Part shown: one piece after another, positions 32,800 through 41,039 of the stretch
Position numbering within the stretch: the stretch's first letter is position 1
Layout of the letters: every line of letters starts with the position of its first letter
NCBI RefSeq assembly: GCF_031458115.1
Contig: NZ_JAVDXV010000006.1
Coordinates: forward strand, 310,001 to 374,000
Source of the DNA: Pelomonas asaccharophilus_A
Lineage (GTDB): Bacteria; Pseudomonadota; Gammaproteobacteria; Burkholderiales; Burkholderiaceae_C
Length of the DNA: 64,000 bases
Direction of reading: 5' to 3'
Notes under the pieces: generated by a model
Databases searched by the model: none
What the model was told of the DNA's origin: nothing
The model's input: only the letters and a program-made list of their open reading frames with translations
Made by a program: the position numbers and the translations under genes

Positions 32800-35700
32800 T
32801 CAGCCCACCGGAATGAAGCGTCCTGTGCCGCTGATCAACGCAGCCTTCACCGGCTCGCCGGGCTGCAAGGATTGCACCGCGGCAACGTAGCCGCGCATCT
32901 GCTCGAGGTAGGCCGGCTCGCGCTCCGGCGTGGCGCCCAGCTTGTAGTCCAGCACCCACCAGCTGCCGTCGCGCTTCTGCACGAGGCGGTCGATGCGTTG
33001 ATCGTCACCGCCCTGCCCCACGGCCACCTCGTTGCCGGCCCACAGCAGCTCGGCCGGGTCGAAGAACGGCCGGCAGTCGGCGCTGGCCAGGATGGCACGC
33101 GCGGCCTGCGCCAGCTGCTCGCGCGACTTGGCATCCAGCCCGAAGGCCTGCGAGGCCGATGCCATCAGCAGCTCCAGCGGCTGCGCCTGGCCGGGCGCGG
33201 ACACCCACTCCAGCACGCGGTGCAAGGCCTCGCCGGTGCGGGCCTGGCGTTCGTTGCGTGCCGTGCCATCGCGCGTCGCCGCGGCTGGCGGCGGCTGCCA
33301 GATGGGCAGCGGCGCCAGCCGCGGCGGCTGCGCGTCACCGTGCCCGCCCAGCACCAGGTCCAGCGCCCAGGGCTGGGACAGCGGCTGCAGCCGATCCCAC
33401 CAGCTGGTGGCATTGCTGCGGCCTGGCGTGTGGCTCAGCACGAGCGCGCGGCGGGCCCGTGTCAGCGCGACATAGAGGCTGTTCAGCTCCTCGCGCTCGC
33501 GGGCGGCTTTCTCTTCATCCACCAAGGGCTGCAACGACGGCGGTGCCTTGGCTTCGGAGGCCAGGAAGGCGGCACGCCGGGGCGATGGCTGGCCCACGGG
33601 CCAGTCCAGCAGCAGCCCCAGCGTCTCGGCCTTGGGGGGCGAGGCGTCGCAGTCAAGCAGGAACACGACCTCGGCCTCCAGGCCCTTGGCGCCGTGGATG
33701 GTCAGCAGCTGCACGGCGTCGGGCGCGGCGGCGGGCACGAACTTGGGCGGCCGGGTCTTCAGCGCGCGCACGAAGCCGTAGAGCTGCGCGTAGCGGCCGC
33801 CGTCCAGATCCAGCGCCGCATGCAGCAAGGCCTGCACGCTCTGCAGTCGCACGGCCGCATCCGCCGCGGGCACTGCGGTGGCGATGCGAGCCAGCAACTC
33901 GCCCTCGTTGGCGATGAGGTCCAGCAGCTCGTGCGGCGTCAGCCGCCGGGCCTGTTCGCCCCAACGCGCCAGCAGCGCCTGCGCGCGGGCCAGCGCGGTG
34001 CTGGGCGCCGTCAGCGACTGCAGCGCCGCCCACCAGGAACGGCGCTCGACGACCGGCTCGCCCAGCCATTGCGCCGTGCCGGCCGCCTCGGCCAGCACCA
34101 GCAGGTCGGCCTCGGTCACGCAGAACAGCGGGCTGCGCAACGCACGCGCCAGCGACAGGTCGTGGCCGGGCGATGCCAGCACGTCCAGCAGCGCCAGCAG
34201 GTCGGCCACGTCGGGCAGATCGGTCAGCGGCTGCTCCTCCGGCGCTGCGTGCGGAATGCCGGCGGCCGTCAGCGCCTCGCTCAACTGGCGCAATGGGTCG
34301 CGCTTGCGGGCCAGCACGAACAGGTCGCCCGGCTTCAACTCGGGTCGCGCGCGCAGCAGCCCGACGATGGCGCCGCAGACGCGCTCGCACTCGGGCGCGC
34401 GGCGGCTGATCTCGGCTTCATGGCGCGGCTCGGTCAGGCTGGGCCGCCAGCGCAGCGGGTCGGCGTCCGGCGGCGCCGGTGCGTCCACCACCTCGGCGTC
34501 CAGTGCCCATAAGCCTGCCAGTTCATCCACCTCGCCGACCTCGGTCGTGTGCACGCGAAACCCCTCGTAATGCCCGGCACGCTGCGCGCTGTCGAACGCC
34601 GCGTTGACGGCGGCCAGCACCTCCGGCGCATTGCGCCGCGTGTGATCGCAGGCCAGCCGCACGCCGGCCAGGCCTTCGCAGACAAAGGCCTGCGCGGCGG
34701 CGAACACGCGCGGGTCGGCACGGCGGAAGCGATAGATGCTCTGCTTGGGGTCGCCCACGATGAACACCGACAGTGGCGACCCCGCACCCGCGCCGGCATA
34801 GGCGGACAGCCAGCCGCTCAGCGCCTGCCACTGCAGCGGGCTGGTGTCCTGGAATTCGTCGATGAGCAGGTGGCGCACCTGCGCGTCCAGCCGCTGCTGC
34901 ACCCAGCCGGCCGTCTGCGCGTCGGCCAGCAGTGCCAACGCGCCGCGCTCCAGGTCGTTCATGTCGACCAGGCCGCGCTCGCGCTTGAGCGTCTCGAACG
35001 CTTCCACCAGCACCAGCGCCAGCCGGCGCATCGCCGCATGTTCGTCGGCGGCCCGCTGCTGCTGGATGGCGCCCTGCAACCGCTGCAGCTCGCCGAGCAG
35101 TTCGTCCATGTCGGCGTCGTCCACGCCCAGCTTGCGCGGCTCGCCCTTCAGCGTGAACAGCGCCGCCCAGGCCGCGTCGAAATCCTCGGCCTGTTGCAAG
35201 GCATTGGCCGCGTCCTGCGCCTTCTTGCCCTTGGCCTGGCCCAACTGGCGCGCGAGCCCCTGCAGCGGCTCGCGCAGATGGCCGAAGAAGGCCTCGGGCG
35301 TCGTGCCCAGCAGCTCGACCGCGCCGGGCAGGCTGGCTTCCAGCACGCCGGCCCGCTCGGACAACTGCAGCTCCACGCGCTTGGCAAACGCGCCCAGCAG
35401 CCACTCGCGCAGGTTGAAGCGGCCACGCGACTGCGTCAGCGCCTGGAAGTCGGCGCGCAAGCCGTCGTCCGCCAGCACGGCGGCATGGAAGCGCCGCCAC
35501 AGCGTGGGCATCAGCTCGTCCTCGTCCTCCAGCAGCTGCAGTTCGGGCGCGATGCCCTGCTGCTGCAGGAAGGCCAGTGGCGCGGCGCGCAGCAGCTGCG
35601 AGAACCAGCCGTGGAAGGTGCGCACCTCCACGGCGCGGCCGCCGCGCAGCAATTCCCCCTGCAGCGCGGCCAAGCGCGGCCGCAGCGCAATGGCCTCGTC

Positions 35701-36009
35701 GGCCGACATGCCGCGCTGACGCAGCGCGGTGATCTGTTCCGCCTCCGGCGCGTGCGCGAACTCGGCCAGCCATTCGGCCAGGCGTTGGCGCATTTCGCCG
35801 GCGGCCTTGCGCGTGAAGGTGATCGCGACGATCTGCTGCGGCTCGGCACCGGCCAGCAGCGCACGCAGGATGCGTGACACCAGCATCCACGTCTTGCCCG
35901 CGCCGGCGCAGGCCTCCACGACGATGCTGCGCGCCGGGTCACAGGCCAGCGCGTAGAAGTCCTCGCGTGGGATGCGCCGGCCGTCGGCCCAGTAAGCCAG
36001 CTCGGTCAT
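32800..36009 (-). CDS. addA: UvrD-like helicase-nuclease (AddA type)
   Basis: 1069-residue helicase subunit of an AddAB-type double-strand-break resection enzyme. Walker A is ACAGAGKT (33-40), followed by AITFTRKAAGEMRQRL. Walker B/motif II lies in LLIDEFQDTSPLQWQ, motif III in FIVGDPKQSIYRFRRAD, and late motifs in LTIHGAKGLEAEVVFL and LNSLYVALTRARRAL. A C-terminal RecB-type nuclease domain ends WWVLDYKLGAT (D1021, K1023). The start overlaps the addB stop by 4 bases, so the pair is coupled. Confidence 0.93.
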   Translation of the reverse strand: MTELAYWADGRRIPREDFYALACDPARSIVVEACAGAGKTWMLVSRILRALLAGAEPQQIVAITFTRKAAGEMRQRLAEWLAEFAHAPEAEQITALRQRGMSADEAIALRPRLAALQGELLRGGRAVEVRTFHGWFSQLLRAAPLAFLQQQGIAPELQLLEDEDELMPTLWRRFHAAVLADDGLRADFQALTQSRGRFNLREWLLGAFAKRVELQLSERAGVLEASLPGAVELLGTTPEAFFGHLREPLQGLARQLGQAKGKKAQDAANALQQAEDFDAAWAALFTLKGEPRKLGVDDADMDELLGELQRLQGAIQQQRAADEHAAMRRLALVLVEAFETLKRERGLVDMNDLERGALALLADAQTAGWVQQRLDAQVRHLLIDEFQDTSPLQWQALSGWLSAYAGAGAGSPLSVFIVGDPKQSIYRFRRADPRVFAAAQAFVCEGLAGVRLACDHTRRNAPEVLAAVNAAFDSAQRAGHYEGFRVHTTEVGEVDELAGLWALDAEVVDAPAPPDADPLRWRPSLTEPRHEAEISRRAPECERVCGAIVGLLRARPELKPGDLFVLARKRDPLRQLSEALTAAGIPHAAPEEQPLTDLPDVADLLALLDVLASPGHDLSLARALRSPLFCVTEADLLVLAEAAGTAQWLGEPVVERRSWWAALQSLTAPSTALARAQALLARWGEQARRLTPHELLDLIANEGELLARIATAVPAADAAVRLQSVQALLHAALDLDGGRYAQLYGFVRALKTRPPKFVPAAAPDAVQLLTIHGAKGLEAEVVFLLDCDASPPKAETLGLLLDWPVGQPSPRRAAFLASEAKAPPSLQPLVDEEKAAREREELNSLYVALTRARRALVLSHTPGRSNATSWWDRLQPLSQPWALDLVLGGHGDAQPPRLAPLPIWQPPPAAATRDGTARNERQARTGEALHRVLEWVSAPGQAQPLELLMASASQAFGLDAKSREQLAQAARAILASADCRPFFDPAELLWAGNEVAVGQGGDDQRIDRLVQKRDGSWWVLDYKLGATPEREPAYLEQMRGYVAAVQSLQPGEPVKAALISGTGRFIPVG

Positions 36010-38546
36010 GCGGCGCTCCAGTCGTCTTTGCGGCACAGGCCGCGCGCTTCGCAGAAATCGCAGACGCGGCCCTCGCCCAGCGCGGGCAGCAAGGCGCCGC
36101 CCCGGATCGCTTCGAGGTCGGATTGCAGCCCGTCGCGCAGAGCCAGCGCGGTCTCGCTGACCTTTTCATGCGGCAACACCGTGACACCCTTGCCGTCGTC
36201 CAGCACCAGATAAGCCGCCTTCAGGTCGTCCGTCGCCCCGGACAGCAGCGCATAGGTCGCCAGCTGCGTGTCTTCCAGCGGCACGGCAAGCTTGTCTTTC
36301 AAGCCCTTCAGGTCGCCGGTCTTGTAGTCCAGCAACCACGTGCCAGCAGGAGAATCGTCGATGCGATCCAGCCGCCCCTTCAGCAGCAGGCCGTCCAGCG
36401 GCGCCGCAAAGGGCCGGGCCTCGCGATCCACCTCGCCGGCCGCAAAGCGCTGGCCGCTGGCCTCGATCTCGGCCAGCCAGTCCAGGTACAGCGGTTTCAG
36501 CCGCTCGAAGGCGGCGGTGAACGGCAGAAAGTCGGTCTCGTCGAGGAAGGCCAGTTCGGCGGCCGCAGCGGCGCCCAGTGCGGTGGCGTCATCGTCGCCA
36601 CGGGCCTCGTGGAAGCGCTTCAGCACCGCGTGCAGCCAGGTGCCGTAGTCGCGCTTGTCGGGTTCCAGCTCCAGCTCGTCGGCTTCGCGCAGGCCCAGCA
36701 GCGAGCGGCTGAAGAACTGGTAGGGGCAGTTGCGCAACGCGTCGATGGCGCTCGCGCTGAACGCTGCCGGCAGCCGGCCGCCCGCGTCGGCCTCGGCGCG
36801 GCCACGGGATTGAGGCTCGGCGCTGCGCGGCTGACGCTCGTCCACCCAAGGCGTCAGGGCGCAAGTCAGCCGCTGCAACAAGGGGCTGGGCGGCAGCGGC
36901 TCGGCGCCGGCGAACTCGCAGCGCAGCAGCGTCAGCACCGGCGCGCGCAGCAGCTGCGCAAAACCCAGCGCCTCGGCCTCGCGGCGTTCGGCCAGGCTGG
37001 GCAGGCCCAGCGCAGCGGCATCGGCGTCGCTCAACAGGCCAGCCTGCGGGTTGACCGGCCCCAGCGTGGCGGCGTCCGCGCCCGGCAGCACGATGGCACC
37101 GAACGGCCGCAGCATCGCGCGGGCCAGCGGCGTGATGACGACCTCGGCCGCGCCCGCCTCTTCCGCCGGTTCGAACTGCGCGGCTTCCAGCGTTTCGTCC
37201 ACCCAGGCCAGGAACTCGTCGGGCCGCAGCCGCGTCTGCGCCAGCGCGGCCTCGTGGGCGCTGCCGGCCCAGGGATTGCGCGAGATCCACAGAGCCTCCA
37301 GCAGCGCCTCACCGCCCGCCACGTCGACCAGCGAGCCCAACCCGCTCAACGCCTGGCCCAGCGCGATCAGCCAGCCGGCCAGCGACCGCGATCCACCGGA
37401 CAACGGTTCCAGCTGACGCCGCGCACGCTGCCAGACGGCGCCCACAGCGGGCGGCAGCGTGGCGACGTCCAACTGCGCCGCCTGCCGCCAGCCGAAGCGC
37501 CGGCAGCGTGCCTCGAGCGCCTGCACGTCCCAGCCGGTGCCCAGGGCGGATTTCATCCAGGCCAGCCAGTCGTCCACCGCACCGCCCGCCAGCGCGGCGC
37601 GCAACAGCGCCATCACCGCCGCGGCGGCCGGCGTGGTGGCCAGCGTCCAGCCGGTTTCGTCGTGCACCGGCACACCTTGCCGCGCCAGCAGCGCACGCAC
37701 GCGGCGGATGGCGACGCGGTCCTGCGCCAGCAGTGCCACCGGGCGCCGCCCGGCATTCAGGTGCTGGATGACGGCTGTCGCGGCCTGGGCGGCCAGCGTT
37801 TCAAAGTCGGGAGCGACAGCTTCCTCGACGCGCGCCGTGGGCGTGACCCGGTCGAGATCCAGGTCGGCATCCAGGCACAGAGTGGGGATGCCGGTGGCCT
37901 GGGCGAGGATGGCCTGCGCAAAAGGATCCGGCCCGCCCACGCGCAGCCAGATCCAGGCACCTGGGCTCAGTGTGAACACGGTGTCGGTGGCCGGCCGGCG
38001 GTCATCGGATGCCACCCAGGCCAGCGCGACCTGGGTCAGCGCGCGTTCCAGCACTCCCGGGCCGGCGTCCCCCGCCGCCAGTCGCTGGCGGGCCTCGTCC
38101 ATGAAGGCGGCTCGCCGCTCGGGCGGAACCTGGGCGGCGGCACGGGCCAGCGCCTGGGCCGTCTCGACCAGCCGGGCCAGCGCCACGCGGTAGTCGCGCG
38201 GGCTGCTGCGCTTGAGCGGCTCTATCCAGCTCTGGCCGGCCAGCAGGCGGTCGGCGGTGAAGGCGTCGATGGCGGCGTCGCCGGTCAGTTGGTCGGGCGC
38301 GGCCAGCGCCGTCGGGCCCAGCGCCGAGGCCAGGCTGTGGCTGGTGGTGATGCGCGGCTGCCAGCCGCCGCGGGCCAGGAAGGCCCGGCGCGCCGGGGCG
38401 ATCTGTTGCGCGAAGGGCAGCAGCAGCACGGCGTCGCGCAGCGGCACGCCCTGGGCTGCCAGCCAGTCCGCGCAGGTGCCGGCCACGCGGTGCCAGAAGG
38501 CAGCGATGTCTTCCCCGGCCACCAGGCCGAGATTCAAGTCTTGCAA
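36006..38546 (-). CDS. addB: AddB-type nuclease subunit with Fe-S cysteines
   Basis: 846-residue partner of AddA: an inactive helicase-like N-terminal region and a C-terminal RecB-type nuclease domain (GRLDRIDD, WLLDYKTG with D740 and K742). Four cysteines fit the iron-sulfur staple of AddB nucleases: C607 in NCPYQFF, then C829, C832 and C838 near the end (CDFCEARGLC). The start codon is TTG at 38546, supported by GGGAGG 6 bases upstream; no ATG fits. It diverges from trxA. Confidence 0.9.
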   Translation of the reverse strand: MQDLNLGLVAGEDIAAFWHRVAGTCADWLAAQGVPLRDAVLLLPFAQQIAPARRAFLARGGWQPRITTSHSLASALGPTALAAPDQLTGDAAIDAFTADRLLAGQSWIEPLKRSSPRDYRVALARLVETAQALARAAAQVPPERRAAFMDEARQRLAAGDAGPGVLERALTQVALAWVASDDRRPATDTVFTLSPGAWIWLRVGGPDPFAQAILAQATGIPTLCLDADLDLDRVTPTARVEEAVAPDFETLAAQAATAVIQHLNAGRRPVALLAQDRVAIRRVRALLARQGVPVHDETGWTLATTPAAAAVMALLRAALAGGAVDDWLAWMKSALGTGWDVQALEARCRRFGWRQAAQLDVATLPPAVGAVWQRARRQLEPLSGGSRSLAGWLIALGQALSGLGSLVDVAGGEALLEALWISRNPWAGSAHEAALAQTRLRPDEFLAWVDETLEAAQFEPAEEAGAAEVVITPLARAMLRPFGAIVLPGADAATLGPVNPQAGLLSDADAAALGLPSLAERREAEALGFAQLLRAPVLTLLRCEFAGAEPLPPSPLLQRLTCALTPWVDERQPRSAEPQSRGRAEADAGGRLPAAFSASAIDALRNCPYQFFSRSLLGLREADELELEPDKRDYGTWLHAVLKRFHEARGDDDATALGAAAAAELAFLDETDFLPFTAAFERLKPLYLDWLAEIEASGQRFAAGEVDREARPFAAPLDGLLLKGRLDRIDDSPAGTWLLDYKTGDLKGLKDKLAVPLEDTQLATYALLSGATDDLKAAYLVLDDGKGVTVLPHEKVSETALALRDGLQSDLEAIRGGALLPALGEGRVCDFCEARGLCRKDDWSAA

Positions 38547-38690
38547 GAAAGGCCTCCCGCCCCCATGTGAGCCTGCGTACCGGTCACCCCGCTGACCGTC
38601 CGGGCAAAAGTGGCTATGTCACAATCATTTTGCCCATCCGGACGGCGCCCGAGCGCGACCGCCAACCCTTTGAGGCCAAGGAACCCTCTC

Positions 38691-39020
38691 ATGAGCAGCG
38701 AATTGATCAAGCATGTTTCCGACGCGTCCTTCGACGCCGACGTGATCCAGTCCGGCAAGCCGGTATTGGTGGACTACTGGGCCGAATGGTGCGGCCCCTG
38801 CAAGATGATCGCGCCCATCCTCGACGAGGTGGCCACCGGCTACGGTGACAAGCTGCAGGTCGCCAAGATGAACGTGGACGAGAACCGCGAGGTCCCCGCC
38901 AAGTTCGGCATCCGCGGCATTCCGACGCTGATGCTGTTCAAGGACGGCCAGCTGGCTGCCACCAAGGTCGGCGCCCTCTCCAAGGCCCAGTTGACCGCCT
39001 TCCTCGACGCGAACCTATAA
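38691..39020 (+). CDS. trxA: Thioredoxin 1
   Basis: 109-residue cytosolic thioredoxin with active site WCGPC (C34, C37), the buried aspartate in VLVDYWAEW and cis-proline in IRGIPTLMLF. It reduces protein disulfides and serves as hydrogen donor for reductases. It is followed by a 240-base leader and rho, the usual order in this group. Confidence 0.98.
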   Translation: MSSELIKHVSDASFDADVIQSGKPVLVDYWAEWCGPCKMIAPILDEVATGYGDKLQVAKMNVDENREVPAKFGIRGIPTLMLFKDGQLAATKVGALSKAQLTAFLDANL

Positions 39021-39260
39021 TCGCGTTCAACTGCTGCGGTGCTCCTGGCGCCCACGGCGCCCCGCCGCAGCAGCCAAAGCCAACACGCCCCGGGTTCCAC
39101 GAAGGAGCCCAGCCAGCGTGGCCTCGGCTCCCCCTCCCCCACTTTCTGAATCCGCATCGCTCGCTGTTTGAGCGTTTGCCCTTTCGGTCCTTTCCCGGGG
39201 CGGCCGTGGAATCGCCGTTGCGCCTTGGCTGGCGCTGCGGCCCCTGACGGGTATCCACCC
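39021..39260 (+). promoter_or_regulatory. rho leader with a large nested hairpin
   Basis: The 240-base trxA-rho gap contains a strong nested hairpin at 39031-39073. The outer stem is CTGCTGCGG / CCGCAGCAG, and the inner stem is GGCGCC-cac-GGCGCC. No T-run follows, so it is not a standard intrinsic terminator for trxA. Rho genes are often autoregulated through their leader, and this structure may take part. No peptide-coding leader was recognised. Confidence 0.55.
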
Positions 39261-40526
39261 ATGCATCTTTCCGAACTGAAAGCGCTCCACGTCTCGGCCC
39301 TCATCAAGATGGGCGAGGAGCTGGAGATCGACAACGTCACCCGCCTGCGCAAGCAGGAGCTGATGTTCGCCATCATGAAGAAGCGCGCCAAGGCTGGCGA
39401 GCAGGTTTTCGGTGATGGCGTCCTCGAAGTGCTGCCGGACGGCTTCGGCTTCCTGCGCTCCATCGAGGCCAGCTACATGGCGTCGACCGACGACATCTAC
39501 CTGTCGCCCAGCCAGATCCGCCGCTTCAACCTGCACACCGGCGACCTGGTGGAAGGTGAAGTGCGCGTGCCCAAAGACGGCGAGCGCTACTTCGCTCTCG
39601 TGAAGGTCGACCGTGTGAACGGCCAGACGCCCGAGGAGAGCAAGAACAAGATCATGTTCGAGAACCTGACGCCCTTGTTCCCCAAGGAGCAGTTCAAGCT
39701 CGAGCGTGAAGGCTACAAGGGCGAGGAGAACATCACCGGCCGCATCATCGACCTGACCTCGCCCATCGGCAAAGGCCAGCGCGCGCTGATCGTCGCCCAG
39801 CCCAAGACCGGCAAGACCGAGATGATGAAGAGCATCGCCCATGCTCTGGTCGCCAACCACCCGGACTGCCACCTCATCGTGCTGCTCGTCGACGAGCGCC
39901 CCGAGGAAGTGACCGAAATGCTGCGCACCGTGCGCGGTGAGGTCATCAGTTCCACCTTCGACGAACCGGCCGCCCGCCACGTGCAGGTCGCCGAAATGGT
40001 CATCGAGCGCGCCAAGCGCCTGGTGGAACTGAAGAAGGACGTGATCATCCTGCTGGACTCGATCACCCGCCTGGCCCGTGCCTACAACAACGTGCTGCCC
40101 AGCTCCGGCAAGGTGCTGACCGGCGGCGTGGACGCCAACGCGCTGCAGCGCCCCAAGCGCTTCTTCGGCGCGGCGCGCAACATCGAGGAAGGCGGCTCGC
40201 TGACCATCATCGGTACGGCCCTGATCGACACCGGCTCCAAGATGGACGAGGTGATCTACGAAGAGTTCAAGGGCACCGGCAACTGCGAAATCCACCTGGA
40301 TCGCCGCATGGCCGAGAAGCGCGTCTACCCGTCCATCCTGATCAACAAGTCGGGCACGCGCCGTGAAGAGCTGCTGCTGAAGCCGGAAATCCTGCAAAAG
40401 AGCTGGATCCTGCGGAAGCTCCTCTACAACATGGACGAGATCGAGGCGATGGAGTTCATCCTCGACAAGATGAAGGCGTCGAAGAACAACCTGGACTTCT
40501 TCGACATGATGCGGCGCGGCGGCTGA
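39261..40526 (+). CDS. rho: Transcription termination factor Rho
   Basis: 421-residue hexameric RNA helicase that ends transcripts. The N-terminal helical part (MHLSELKALHVSALIKMGEE) is followed by the cold-shock-like RNA-binding domain (GVLEVLPDGFGFLRS), P-loop QPKTGKTEMM, Walker B VIILLDSITRLARAYN, the Q-loop region GVDANALQRPKRFF and the arginine finger region. The length equals typical proteobacterial Rho, with no insertion. ATG 39261 begins the conserved first helix. Confidence 0.99.
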   Translation: MHLSELKALHVSALIKMGEELEIDNVTRLRKQELMFAIMKKRAKAGEQVFGDGVLEVLPDGFGFLRSIEASYMASTDDIYLSPSQIRRFNLHTGDLVEGEVRVPKDGERYFALVKVDRVNGQTPEESKNKIMFENLTPLFPKEQFKLEREGYKGEENITGRIIDLTSPIGKGQRALIVAQPKTGKTEMMKSIAHALVANHPDCHLIVLLVDERPEEVTEMLRTVRGEVISSTFDEPAARHVQVAEMVIERAKRLVELKKDVIILLDSITRLARAYNNVLPSSGKVLTGGVDANALQRPKRFFGAARNIEEGGSLTIIGTALIDTGSKMDEVIYEEFKGTGNCEIHLDRRMAEKRVYPSILINKSGTRREELLLKPEILQKSWILRKLLYNMDEIEAMEFILDKMKASKNNLDFFDMMRRGG

Positions 40527-40542
40527 CCCTTCCCAGCCCAAC

Positions 40543-40572
40543 TAGCCAGACCGTAGCGAAGCCGGCTACAAT
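40543..40572 (+). promoter_or_regulatory. Candidate rpmE2 promoter
   Basis: -10 TACAAT at 40567-40572, preceded 18 bases upstream by TAGCCA (40543-40548; 4 of 6 matches to the -35 consensus). The -10 sits in the loop of a small hairpin CCGGC/GCCGG that is followed by TTTT, which could also weakly terminate rho. Confidence 0.45.
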
Positions 40573-40652
40573 CGCCGGTTTTCCGCCCAGACACCCCTGG
40601 AAAGTGCGCCGACCGTGGTCAGCGTGGCTCCCAACCTAGCCAAGAGGTTCCC

Positions 40653-40904
40653 ATGAAAGAAGGCATTCACCCCAACTACCGCGACGTCGTGTTCGTCGAC
40701 CTGTCCAATGGCTTCCAGTTCGTGACGCGCTCGACCGTCCAGACCAAGGAAACCATCGAACTCGACGGCAAGACCATGCCGCTGGTGAAGCTGGAAACCA
40801 CCAGCGAATCGCACCCCTTCTACACGGGCACGCAAAAGAGCGTGGACAACCTGGGCGGCCGCGTCGAGAAGTTCCGCAACAAGTTTGCTCACCTCAAGAA
40901 GTAA
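40653..40904 (+). CDS. rpmE2: Ribosomal protein L31, type B (zinc-free)
   Basis: 83-residue bL31 of the type B form: MKEGIHPNYRDVVFVDLSNG, later SHPFYTGTQK and RVEKFRNKFAHLKK. The four zinc-ligand cysteines of the type A form are absent. Such copies are often induced when zinc is scarce, but in many betaproteobacteria this is the resident L31 next to rho. A good terminator follows. Confidence 0.97.
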   Translation: MKEGIHPNYRDVVFVDLSNGFQFVTRSTVQTKETIELDGKTMPLVKLETTSESHPFYTGTQKSVDNLGGRVEKFRNKFAHLKK

Positions 40905-40940
40905 TCCGTCGAGGCGGTCTCGCACCGCTTCCGGACACAA

Positions 40941-40965
40941 GGGCAGCCTCCAGGCTGCCCTTTTT
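40941..40965 (+). terminator. Intrinsic terminator of rpmE2
   Basis: Stem GGGCAGCC (40941-40948), loop TCCA, stem GGCTGCCC (40953-40960), followed by TTTTT: a classical Rho-independent terminator on the plus strand. Confidence 0.95.
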
Positions 40966-41039
40966 CGTTTCCGCAGCTTCGGCAGCCCGCTGTCGTTTCT
41001 ACGGCATCATCCCGCCACTTCCAGAATCCCGACCCGCGA

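Noticed and set aside
39031..39073. Intrinsic terminator of trxA
   Set aside because: The hairpin is strong but is not followed by a T-run on either strand.
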